This document shows positions 46,101 through 53,608 of a stretch of DNA of 64,000 nt, piece after piece. The stretch covers positions 540,385-604,384 of the forward strand of contig NZ_BAABIA010000004.1 in assembly GCF_039542385.1 (NCBI RefSeq), written 5' to 3'. The stretch's first letter is position 1, and each line of letters begins with the position of its first letter. This DNA is from Prosthecobacter algae. Its GTDB lineage: Bacteria > Verrucomicrobiota > Verrucomicrobiia > Verrucomicrobiales > Verrucomicrobiaceae. The translations under genes and the position numbers were made by a program. Below the pieces are notes generated by a model. The model had not been told where the DNA came from and made no database searches. It was given only the letters and a program-made list of their open reading frames with translations.

Positions 46101-46573
46101 CCGTGCCCTTCGCTCTCAGCGGTGGAGTGCTGCTGCAAAAACTCCTCGGCTACAATTTCAACGGAGCCGTCTGGGTCGGTTACATCGCCCTCTTTGGCAC
46201 CGCCGTGCAGACCGGCGTCGTCATGGTCGTGTATCTCGAAGAAACCGTAAAAGCCCGCATGGCCCAGCTCGGAGCCGCCTTCGCCTACAGCGATCTCGTG
46301 CAAGCCGTCAAAGACGGCGCACGCCTCCGCCTGCGGCCCAAAGTCATGACCGTCGCCACCATCGTCGCCTCCCTGCTGCCCATCATGTGGAGCCACCGCC
46401 AAGGCTCCGAAGTCATGCAACCCCTCGCCACCCCCGTCATCGGCGGCATGATCTCCAGCCTCATCCACATCCTCATCGTCACGCCCGTCATCTTCCTCTG
46501 GCTGCGCGGGCGTGAGTTCAAGAAAGGCTCACGGGCGGCAATCACCTTGACGCCCAACGCAGACCCCGCGTGA
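43190..46573 (+). CDS. CusA-type RND efflux pump (copper/silver)
   Basis: A 1127-residue RND pump. Helix 4 reads AIAIGVLVDAAIVVTEN (D408, E415), the pattern of monovalent copper/silver HME4 pumps, in contrast to the DFG...D pattern of the first pump. It begins MIEAIIHWSLKNRFLV; the start at 43190 overlaps the adaptor stop. A Gly/Met/Ala-rich insertion (around 45680-45760, with PMGGGGGMTGGAAAGM) lies in the second periplasmic half before VTYIPLGMVA and is longer than in Escherichia coli CusA. Confidence 0.92.
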   Translation: MIEAIIHWSLKNRFLVACAALLLIALGVRAIYLTPVDAIPDLTENQVLVYADFMGRSPQEVEDQVTFPLSTGLQGLAGVKEVRATSMFGFSLITIIFEDKVDTYFARARVLERLNYLQASMPEGVKPQLGPDASGLGWVYQYYFAVDATQAKDGGYDLAQLRSLQDWYVRYQLASVQGVAEVASIGGFVKQYQVELNSTKMRATNVTLMDVMTAVQSANLNVGGKVVEENGAEFVLRGIGLVTSVEDLELVTVKAMEGTPVYLKDIATVQIGGDFRRGALDLNGHEAVGGTVVMRTGENAKAVIERIKEKIAQIAPSLPPGVTIKPFYDRSELIDNTIGTLKHALLEEFILVTLAHIIFLWHFRSILIVTLPLPISILISFLLMKEFGITSNIMSLTGIAIAIGVLVDAAIVVTENVIRHCEEAEHKKGGRLSAQQTWDVTLAACTQVGRPIFFAMAIIILAFVPVFALSGQEGKLFHPLAFTKTFAMIGSTLLAVTLVPVLCSLLVRGPFHSEESNVVMKFLLRLYEPTLNWALNHRKTVIGMAMMILGVSLLTAFGLPRSTVKQIRDAGYPRLADAVTGFGKEFMPPLNEGSLLYMPVMMPKTGLKEIQRVMSWQDTVIAATPEVESVAGKLGRFETATDPAPTEMLETTIMLKPEYIPDGRWSVKRNPAWRDGMTVEKLKAELTEKMKQVPGYVPAFLQPIENRILMLYTGIRAQVGVKIYGDNLDAIQRKAFEVEKLINSIEGAAGVSPSRVQGKPYLNVQVDRQAMARYGLSAKDVLDAVEIAIGGKNVSTTIEGRQRFPIQIRVQRGERDDIEKLSSILVAARQGMSASGAAPMGGGGGMTGGAAAGMASSAGNTPVTYIPLGMVAKITREVGANEIASENGRLRSYVQANVQDRDLGGFVQEVEQKLKTIDWEGMTYKMTGEYENQRRFVQTMQIVFPIVLLIIFVLLYIVYHSALEAAHVMLAVPFALSGGVLLQKLLGYNFNGAVWVGYIALFGTAVQTGVVMVVYLEETVKARMAQLGAAFAYSDLVQAVKDGARLRLRPKVMTVATIVASLLPIMWSHRQGSEVMQPLATPVIGGMISSLIHILIVTPVIFLWLRGREFKKGSRAAITLTPNADPA

Positions 46574-46593
46574 GCTTGCCAGCCCGTGCGAGC

Positions 46594-46671
46594 CTCATCA
46601 ACAAGCTCCAGCTCCACATTTGCGGCGGCCCCTGCGGCAACCCGAAGTATGCCTGCATCTACGATGAGTGA
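46594..46671 (+). pseudogene. Decayed tail of the small CxC pump-companion protein
   Basis: Directly after cusA the sequence still reads KLQLHICGGPCGNPKYAC and then stops, matching the last residues of the protein at 34762 (KLQLHICGGPCKNPEYACTC). The final CTC has changed to CIY and nothing upstream resembles the rest of the gene. It is a 3' remnant left by deletion or recombination. Confidence 0.75.
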
Positions 46672-46688
46672 TTGGATGCGACGCGAAT

Positions 46689-46718
46689 GCCCCTGATCTC
46701 CGCCACGGAATCAGGGGC
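46689..46718 (+). terminator. Terminator hairpin after the cusCBA-like operon
   Basis: GCCCCTGAT (46689-46697) pairs perfectly with ATCAGGGGC (46710-46718) over a 12-base loop; an AT-rich stretch follows. Confidence 0.7.
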
Positions 46719-46769
46719 TTCAAAATTAAAATTGAATAAACCCACCAAGAGCACATCTTAGCACGTCGC

Positions 46770-47219
46770 ATGTCCGCTCTCTGCAAACGCATCCTCCCCA
46801 CGCTGGCCATTCTGGTCGTTGCGTGTGCGCAGGTGTTTGGGGTGCAGCGTGGTTATGCTTGTGCTCATGGCGAGGAGTCGGTGGAAACAAAGGCTGAGCA
46901 CTGTCATCGTGTGATCGTTGATGACCACGAGCACGAAGCTCCATGCGAAGAAAGCTCCAGCAAAGAGTGCGGCGACCAGGGCGAGAAGGAGCATCATGCG
47001 CCGCTAAGCGTGGACATGCAGGCCGCTCCTTCCAGTCTGGTAGCGGTCGCCATTCCGGTCTTTGTGGCGGTGCAGATCGCCGAGCTGCCGGTGCATGAGT
47101 GGGCGCTGATGCTCACGCTCGTGGAAGATGTTTCAATGAAGACGCCCCTGGACACCGGGGGAGACAGTCCGCCATCTGCCGCAGTGCAGGTGGCGCGTTG
47201 CATGGTGATTTTGGTTTGA
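46770..47219 (+). CDS. Secreted His/Cys-rich leader gene of the third RND operon
   Basis: A 149-residue protein with a signal-like N-terminus (ILPTLAILVVACAQVFG) and a His/Glu/Cys-rich middle (CAHGEE, HCHRVIVDDHEHEAPC, EKEHHAP). It then has a hydrophobic stretch (LVAVAIPVFVAVQIAEL). Its place before a TolC-like gene mirrors the gene at 29112. Periplasmic divalent-metal binding is likely from composition. Not recognised as a named family. Confidence 0.5.
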   Translation: MSALCKRILPTLAILVVACAQVFGVQRGYACAHGEESVETKAEHCHRVIVDDHEHEAPCEESSSKECGDQGEKEHHAPLSVDMQAAPSSLVAVAIPVFVAVQIAELPVHEWALMLTLVEDVSMKTPLDTGGDSPPSAAVQVARCMVILV

Positions 47220-47334
47220 GGCAGGCTGCCAGCGCTGCCGTCCACGACTGACGGCTGAGGCTCACTGGCATTTCCTTTTGCACTTCCAGGCACGGCATGT
47301 CCACGCCTGCAAACCTCAACCCACCACCCTTCTC

Positions 47335-48585
47335 ATGCTTCGTTCCATTTCTCTCACCTTCTCGTTGTTCCTGGCGGCTGTTTCATCTGCTCCGGCCCTC
47401 ACCCTTTCCCTCTCCGACATCGGGCCGCGTGTCCGTGCGGCTCATCCATCGCTGAAAGCCGCTCGCATGGCCGTGGAGGAAGCTCGCGGTCGCCAGCTCG
47501 GCGCGGGGCGTCTTTCCAATCCCACCGTGGGCCTGGATTCGCGCAATGAAACCTACCTTTCGCCAGGTGAGGTCATGTTTTCGCTCGATCAATCGTTCCC
47601 CATCACCAAGCGCTTACGGCTGGAGAAGCAGCTCACCGCGCAGCTTGTCACCGCTGCGGAGCTGGAGGTGAAAGATGCCGAGCGGCGTTTGATTTCTGAG
47701 GCGCAGACCTTGGCGGTGCAGATTCTCGCCATCGAGCAGCAGAGGAGTTTGCGCCAGCAGCAGACGGAGCTGGCGACGAAGCTATCCGAGTTCGTCACTG
47801 GACGTGCCAAGGCAGGTGAACTCTCCGCGCTGGATGCCGCCCAGGCCCAGGTGGACGCCCAGCGCCTCATCGTTGAGGCCCGCAAGCTGGAAGGCGAGAG
47901 CCGCAGCCTGCTGGGCACGCTCAAGCCCATGCTGAATCTCGATCCTGATGATGCGTTGTCACTCTCCGGCAAGCTCCCTGAAATGAACGTGCCAGGCAAA
48001 GGAGCGAACTGGGTGCTGCGGGCCGACTACCAGCTCGCCGAGGCCAAGGTCATCGCCTCGCAGACGGACATCGGCCTCGCCAAAGCCAACAAGTGGCAGG
48101 ACCTAAGCGCGGGCATCTTCGCCGGGCCTGAGACTCAGAACGCCCCAGGCGATGATCGCAGAACCAATGGCGTGATTGGCTTCCGCATCTCGCTTCCCTT
48201 GCCTTTCTGGAACAAGAATGAAGGGCAAGTGGCTGAGAAGACCGCCGCCGCAGAGCGTGTGCGCCTGGAGCAAGCAGCCCTCGGCAAGCAAATCCGCAGC
48301 GATGCTGAGAATGCGCGGAAAGACATGCAGATGAGCCATGATCTGGCCCGCGAAACCCGCGATAAGCTGCTACCGCTCGTCATCGAGCAAACAGGCAAGC
48401 TGGAGAAAGCCTACGAGAGCGGCCAGACCGACCTGCTCACCATCCTCCGCGCCCGCGAGCAACGCCTGCAACTGGAAGCCGCTGCGCTGGATGCCGTGCG
48501 GGACTTTCACCTTGCCCGCATCCGCTACGAGACCGCCATCGGCAAGCACGCCCCGGCCACACCTGCACCCAAACCCGTCCGCTAA
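47335..48585 (+). CDS. TolC-family outer-membrane efflux protein of the third RND system
   Basis: A 416-residue protein with a signal peptide (LTFSLFLAAVSSAPA) and TolC-type repeats, with GFRISLPLPFWNKNEGQV near residue 285, the same signature as the first TolC-like protein. The ATG at 47335 is chosen because it starts the signal peptide. The adaptor gene follows 21 bases later. Confidence 0.86.
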   Translation: MLRSISLTFSLFLAAVSSAPALTLSLSDIGPRVRAAHPSLKAARMAVEEARGRQLGAGRLSNPTVGLDSRNETYLSPGEVMFSLDQSFPITKRLRLEKQLTAQLVTAAELEVKDAERRLISEAQTLAVQILAIEQQRSLRQQQTELATKLSEFVTGRAKAGELSALDAAQAQVDAQRLIVEARKLEGESRSLLGTLKPMLNLDPDDALSLSGKLPEMNVPGKGANWVLRADYQLAEAKVIASQTDIGLAKANKWQDLSAGIFAGPETQNAPGDDRRTNGVIGFRISLPLPFWNKNEGQVAEKTAAAERVRLEQAALGKQIRSDAENARKDMQMSHDLARETRDKLLPLVIEQTGKLEKAYESGQTDLLTILRAREQRLQLEAAALDAVRDFHLARIRYETAIGKHAPATPAPKPVR

Positions 48586-48606
48586 TCTTCCATCTTCTAT
48601 CTCATC

Positions 48607-49779
48607 ATGAAACGACCCCTGGCTCATTTATTCCTCTGTCTGTCTTTGACCGGCATCACCGCTGCCGCCGCAGATGCCAAACGCGCGGCCAACACCGTCG
48701 TGCTGGATGAAACTGGCGTGAAAAACCTCCGCATCGAGACTGTCGAAGTCGAGGAAACCGACTTCGAGGCCACGATCTTCTCGCTGGGCCGCATCGAGGC
48801 CATTCCCAGCAAAGTCGCCGCTGTCAGCAGCCGCATTCCTGGCCGCATCATTGAGTTGAAACTTACGCCCGGAGACACGGTGAAGCTGGGCGATGAAGTC
48901 GCGAAGGTGGAGAGCCGTCAACCCGGCGATCCACCGCCGGTGATCTCGCTCAAGGCACCGCTCAGCGGACTCGTCACCCATGTGGATGCACGGCTTGGCG
49001 ACCCCATTGATCCTGAGAAGGCCATGCTGGAAATCACCGACCTGAGTGAGGTCTATGCCGTGGCCCGTGTGCCAGAGCATCAGGCCGGACGCATGAAGAC
49101 AGGCACCGTGGCGCACATCAAAGTGGCCGCGCTGCCCAATGAAAAGTTCGATGGCGAGCTGCTGCGCTTTGGCACCAGCGCGGACAAGGCCAGTGGCACC
49201 ATTGACGCCATCTTCCGCCTGCCAAACACCGGCGGCCAGCTCCGCGCCGACATGCGGGCGGAGTTCAGCATCGTCATGAGCAAGCGCAGCAACGTGGTCA
49301 GCGTGCCGCGTGCTGCTTTGCAGGGCGAAGGCGGGAACCGTTTCGTCTATGTGAAGGATTTCGATCTGGCGAATGCCTTTGTGAAAACGGCTGTCACCGT
49401 CGGTGAGATCAATGACCGCTTTGTCGAGATCACCAACGGCCTGCTGCCTGCGGATGAGGTTGTGACTCGCGGTGCTTACTCACTCTCCTTCGCCGGAGCC
49501 AGCAGTGTCTCTCTAAAAGAGGCGCTGGATGCCGCTCACGGCCATGAACACGCTGCTGATGGTGGAGAGCTGACACCGGAGAAGAAAGCCGAGATGGAAG
49601 CTGCCAAAAAGGGCGGCGACGGTCATGGACACGGCGAGGAAGAAGGTGCCAGCCCGCTGTGGAAGTATGGCTGCGGTGTCTTGTTCGTGCTCTTGCTGCT
49701 TTCGCTCTTCACCAAGAAAAGCCGTCCTGACGCGGACGAAGCCCCCGCCCCGAAACCCGCTGAAAAGGAGGCTGCGTAA
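48607..49779 (+). CDS. CzcB-like adaptor with C-terminal His-rich segment and membrane helix
   Basis: A 390-residue adaptor: signal peptide, barrel-sandwich parts (SRIPGRIIELKLTPGDTV, then SLKAPLSGLVTHVDARLGD), beta-barrel, and the membrane-proximal domain. After residue 305 it is unusual: a His-rich segment (AHGHEHAADGG, then GDGHGHGEEEG) and a hydrophobic helix (YGCGVLFVLLLLSLFT) anchor the C-terminus. Such a tail is not in classical CzcB. The pump start follows 3 bases after the stop, with AGGAGG before it. Confidence 0.82.
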   Translation: MKRPLAHLFLCLSLTGITAAAADAKRAANTVVLDETGVKNLRIETVEVEETDFEATIFSLGRIEAIPSKVAAVSSRIPGRIIELKLTPGDTVKLGDEVAKVESRQPGDPPPVISLKAPLSGLVTHVDARLGDPIDPEKAMLEITDLSEVYAVARVPEHQAGRMKTGTVAHIKVAALPNEKFDGELLRFGTSADKASGTIDAIFRLPNTGGQLRADMRAEFSIVMSKRSNVVSVPRAALQGEGGNRFVYVKDFDLANAFVKTAVTVGEINDRFVEITNGLLPADEVVTRGAYSLSFAGASSVSLKEALDAAHGHEHAADGGELTPEKKAEMEAAKKGGDGHGHGEEEGASPLWKYGCGVLFVLLLLSLFTKKSRPDADEAPAPKPAEKEAA

Positions 49780-49782
49780 GCC

Positions 49783-52700
49783 ATGCTGAACAAAATGATC
49801 CATTGGGCGCTCGCCAGCCGGGCGCTCATCATCGGCACCGCGCTCATCCTCATGGTGATGGGCCTCAAAACAGCCACCGAGCTGCCTGTGGAGGTGCTGC
49901 CAGACCTCACCAAGCCCACTGTCATCATCTTGACGGAATCTCCCGGCCTCGCGCCGGAGGAAGTCGAAATGCGTGTCACCCAGCCCATCGAAAGCGCCCT
50001 CATGGGCGTGGCTGGCCTCACCCGCCTGCGCTCGAACTCCGACGTGGCGCTCTCCCTTGTCTATGCCGAGTTCGGCTGGGACATGGACATCTACAAGGCG
50101 CGTATGCTCGTGCAGGAGCGCCTGCAAGGCGTGCGTGAGCAGTTGCCGGAAGGCGTGCAGCCTTTCATGACGCCAGTCGCATCCCTCATGGGCGAGATTT
50201 TGCTCGTCGGCGTGCGCTCAACGATCAAGGAAGGCGAGGCTGGCTATCTGCCTCCGCGTGAGGTGCGTTCGCTGGCGGATTGGACGGTGAAGCGCCGCCT
50301 GCAAAGCATCTCCGGCATCGCTGAAATCCTCAACATGGGCGGCGGCGTGAAGCGCATTGAGATTCAACCCGATCCCTACAAGATGCAGGCCAACGGCATC
50401 AGCTTTGACGAGCTGGAAGAAGCGGCGACTGAAGCCGCGAACACCACCACGGGCGGTTTCATCAACACCGGCCCCACGGAGATCATGGTGCGCAATCTCG
50501 CGATGACTGTGGAGCTGGACGACATCGCCCGCACCGTCATCAAGAAGATCAACGACCGCCCCATCTCCATCGGCGACGTGGCCGATGTCGTCTGGGGCAT
50601 CGAGCCGATGCGCGGCGATGCCACGGTCAGCGTCGCCCCGGAAAAATCCGCCACTTACGGCGTCATCATGTCCATCACCAAAGCGCCCGGCTTTGATACA
50701 AGAAAGCTCACCGAGCAGATCAAAACCGCGCTCGATGAACTCAAGCCCACCTTCCCGCAAGGCGTGGAAACCACGCTGCTGTTCCAGCAAAAGGACTTCA
50801 TCGACAATGCCATCGGCAATCTCACCGAAGCCATCCGCGACGGGGCCATCATGGTCACGATCATTCTGTTTCTGTTCCTGCTGAACTTCCGCACGACCTT
50901 CATCACCCTCATGGCGATGCCGCTCTCCTTCGGCATCACGATGCTGGTCTTCAAGTGGCTCGACATCAGCGTGAACAGCATGACCCTCGGCGGCCTCGCC
51001 GTCGCCATCGGCATGGTGGTGGATGACGCCATCGTGGATGTGGAAAACGTCTTCCGCCGACTGCGAGAGAACGCTGGTCTGGCACAGCCACATCCGCGCC
51101 TGCAAGTCATCGCCCGCGCTTCCGGCGAAGTGCGAAACTCCATCCTCTACGCCACGGTGCTCATCATCTTGGTGTTCCTGCCGCTGCTCGGCCTCACGGG
51201 TGTCGAGGGAAAGCTGTTCGCTCCCATCGCCATCGCCACGATCATTTCGATGATGGCCTCTTTCATCGTCTCTCTCACCGCCATCCCCGTGCTGTGCTCC
51301 ATGCTGCTCAATCCCAAGCACGGCCACGAGCACAAGGACGGCTTCCTCACCCGTGGCATGAAATGGCTGCTGGAAAACACCCTGCTGCGCTTCGGCCTCA
51401 GCCAGCCGCTCGTCATGCTCGGCATCGTCCTCATGATCGTCATCGCCGCGTTCTCGCTGTATCCGAAGATGAACAAGGATTTCCTGCCCAAGTTCCAGGA
51501 GGAAACCGCCCTCGTCGCCGCCACCGCCGCGCCAGGCACCTCGCTGGAGGAAATGAACAAAATCTCCGATGTCATCGAGCAGCAGATCCTCAGTGTGCCG
51601 GAGGTGCGCAAAGTCGGGCGTCGTCTTGGCCGTGCCGAGCGTGGCGACCACGTCGTCCCTGTCTCCACCGCCGAGTTTGACGTGGACTTCCGTGAACCTG
51701 AAACCGAGGACGGGCATGAGGGCAAAGGCCGCAATCGCAAAGACATCCTCGCCGACATCACCGCGAAGCTCAAAACCGTGCCCGGCGTCTTCGCCGTCGT
51801 CAGCGGCCCGCTTGCCGACCGCATCGGCCACATGATGAGCGGCGTGTCCGCACCCGTTGCCATCAAGGTCTTCGGCCCCGACCTCGACAAGCTACGGCAG
51901 ATCGGCATCGAGATTCAGACCATCGCCAAAACCATCCCTGGCTTTGAGGATTGCAAACTCGACCAAACCTCATCCATCCCGCAGCTCCGCATCGAGGCTG
52001 ACCGTGACCGTGCCAAAGCCTATGGCATCGCCCCCGGCAAACTCAACGATCAGCTCTCCGCTCTGATCGGTGGCAAAGAAGTCGCCGAACTGCGCGAAGG
52101 CCAGCGAGCCGTGAATCTCGTCACCCGCCTGCCCGTCCAGTGGCGCGATTCGCCGGACAAAATCGCCGAACTGCCGATTGAAGCCGGTGAAGGCCAGCGC
52201 ATCCCGCTTTCCCTCGTCGCCGATGTGCGCGAGGCCAAAGGCCCGAACGTCATCTTCCGCGAGAACTCGCAGCGCCGCTTCGCCCTCGCCATCAAACCAA
52301 CCGTGCAGGACGTGTCCAACCTCGTCGTCAAACTGCGGGATGAAGTCACCGCGAAAGTGCAGATGCCTGAAGGTTACTTCATCACCTTCGAGGGCGAGTT
52401 CCAGGCGCAGCAGGAGGCCACGCAGCGCATCGCCATCTTCACCCTCGTCATCCTGGCCGTCATCGCCTTCCTGCTCTATGGCTACTTTCGCACGCCGTTC
52501 TTCGCCCTCCAGGTGCTCTGCGACATCCCGCTCGCCCTCGTCGGCGGCCTGGTCTTCACCTACTTCAAGCTGAACAACATCAGCATCGCCACGCTCGTCG
52601 GCTTCATCGCGGTGGCCGGTGTCGCCGCTCGTAACAGCATCATGCTCATCAGCCACTATCTGCACCTCATGCAGCACGAAGGTGAGAGCTTCACGAAGAA

Positions 52701-52959
52701 GATGGTCATTCGCGGCACCAAGGAACGTCTCGTCCCCGTGCTCATGACCGCGCTTGCCGCAGGCATCGGCCTCATCCCGCTGGTGCTCGCCGCCGATCAG
52801 CCGGGGAAGGAAATCCTCCACCCCGTCGCCGTCGTCATCGTCGGTGGCCTCGTCACCAGCACACTGCTCGGCCTCGGCGTCACGCCCACCGTCTTTTACA
52901 CCTTCGGCAGAAAAGCCGCCGCCAGTGCCATCGAGAATGATGCACCTGCATCGCACTAG
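49783..52959 (+). CDS. HME5/NrsA-like heavy-metal RND efflux pump
   Basis: A 1058-residue RND pump. Helix 4 reads AIGMVVDDAIVDVEN (D414, D415, E421), the double-Asp pattern of the HME5 group, for which nickel has been proposed in cyanobacterial NrsA. It starts MLNKMIHWALASRALI and has both periplasmic repeats. It differs clearly from the CzcA- and CusA-type pumps in this window. It works with the preceding TolC-like and His-rich adaptor proteins. Confidence 0.88.
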   Translation: MLNKMIHWALASRALIIGTALILMVMGLKTATELPVEVLPDLTKPTVIILTESPGLAPEEVEMRVTQPIESALMGVAGLTRLRSNSDVALSLVYAEFGWDMDIYKARMLVQERLQGVREQLPEGVQPFMTPVASLMGEILLVGVRSTIKEGEAGYLPPREVRSLADWTVKRRLQSISGIAEILNMGGGVKRIEIQPDPYKMQANGISFDELEEAATEAANTTTGGFINTGPTEIMVRNLAMTVELDDIARTVIKKINDRPISIGDVADVVWGIEPMRGDATVSVAPEKSATYGVIMSITKAPGFDTRKLTEQIKTALDELKPTFPQGVETTLLFQQKDFIDNAIGNLTEAIRDGAIMVTIILFLFLLNFRTTFITLMAMPLSFGITMLVFKWLDISVNSMTLGGLAVAIGMVVDDAIVDVENVFRRLRENAGLAQPHPRLQVIARASGEVRNSILYATVLIILVFLPLLGLTGVEGKLFAPIAIATIISMMASFIVSLTAIPVLCSMLLNPKHGHEHKDGFLTRGMKWLLENTLLRFGLSQPLVMLGIVLMIVIAAFSLYPKMNKDFLPKFQEETALVAATAAPGTSLEEMNKISDVIEQQILSVPEVRKVGRRLGRAERGDHVVPVSTAEFDVDFREPETEDGHEGKGRNRKDILADITAKLKTVPGVFAVVSGPLADRIGHMMSGVSAPVAIKVFGPDLDKLRQIGIEIQTIAKTIPGFEDCKLDQTSSIPQLRIEADRDRAKAYGIAPGKLNDQLSALIGGKEVAELREGQRAVNLVTRLPVQWRDSPDKIAELPIEAGEGQRIPLSLVADVREAKGPNVIFRENSQRRFALAIKPTVQDVSNLVVKLRDEVTAKVQMPEGYFITFEGEFQAQQEATQRIAIFTLVILAVIAFLLYGYFRTPFFALQVLCDIPLALVGGLVFTYFKLNNISIATLVGFIAVAGVAARNSIMLISHYLHLMQHEGESFTKKMVIRGTKERLVPVLMTALAAGIGLIPLVLAADQPGKEILHPVAVVIVGGLVTSTLLGLGVTPTVFYTFGRKAAASAIENDAPASH

Positions 52960-53057
52960 CCAAATGAATTTCCAAAGCGACGAACTCATCAGAGCCACCG
53001 CCGCCAAGGCAAAACCAAACCAAACTGAATCCAAACCAAACCAGACAAACAAACATC

Positions 53058-53534
53058 ATGAAAAAACTGCTCACCACCACACTGCTCACTCTCGCTTTGG
53101 CCTTCACCGCCACGGCTGCTGACAAAGACAAGCACGACCACGAACATGCAGCCAAAGCCGGTCCCACCGGCGGCAAGCTCATCACCGAAGTCGAGCCTCA
53201 CGTCGAGTTCTTCGTGAACAAAGACAAGAAGGTCGAAATCCGCTTCATTGACGACGACATGAAAGTCGTCGCCCCTGGAGCACAAGTCATCAGCGTCACC
53301 CTTGGCGATCGCTCCGCCCCAACCAAGCTGAGCTTCACCAAGGACGGCAACATGCTCATCAGCGACAAAGCCGTCCCCGAAGGCAACGACCTCCCCACCG
53401 TGGTGCAAATCCGCGAGAAGGAAGGTGCCAAGGCCGTCACCGAGAAGTTCAACCTGAACCTCGAACAGTGCCCCACCTGCAAGAACAAGGAATACGCCTG
53501 CACCTGCGCCCACGGTGAAGAGGAGAAGAAATAG
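53058..53534 (+). CDS. Small periplasmic His/Cys protein, paralogue of the 34762 product
   Basis: A 158-residue secreted protein. After the signal comes a His-rich start (KDKHDHEHAAKAGPTGGKL), a beta-rich body with EFFVNKDKKVEIR (compare EFFVEKDRSISIA in the paralogue) and a tail CPTCKNKEYACTCAHG. Like its paralogue it directly follows an RND pump. Metal binding in the periplasm is inferred. Confidence 0.62.
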   Translation: MKKLLTTTLLTLALAFTATAADKDKHDHEHAAKAGPTGGKLITEVEPHVEFFVNKDKKVEIRFIDDDMKVVAPGAQVISVTLGDRSAPTKLSFTKDGNMLISDKAVPEGNDLPTVVQIREKEGAKAVTEKFNLNLEQCPTCKNKEYACTCAHGEEEKK

Positions 53535-53558
53535 CCCTCACATCAGCGCCCGCCACCT

Positions 53559-53595
53559 CACCAGCGCCGCCTTCTTCAAGGGAGCGGCGCTGGTG
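53559..53595 (+). terminator. Strong hairpin after the third RND operon
   Basis: CACCAGCGCCGC (53559-53570) pairs perfectly with GCGGCGCTGGTG (53584-53595). A 12-bp stem right after the operon suggests a terminator, although the T run is short (ATTAT). Confidence 0.75.
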
Positions 53596-53608
53596 ATTAT
53601 CACTGACC

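Noticed and set aside
50218..51831. Antisense frame of 537 codons opposite the third RND pump
   Set aside because: Same shadow pattern; the sense frame is a complete pump.
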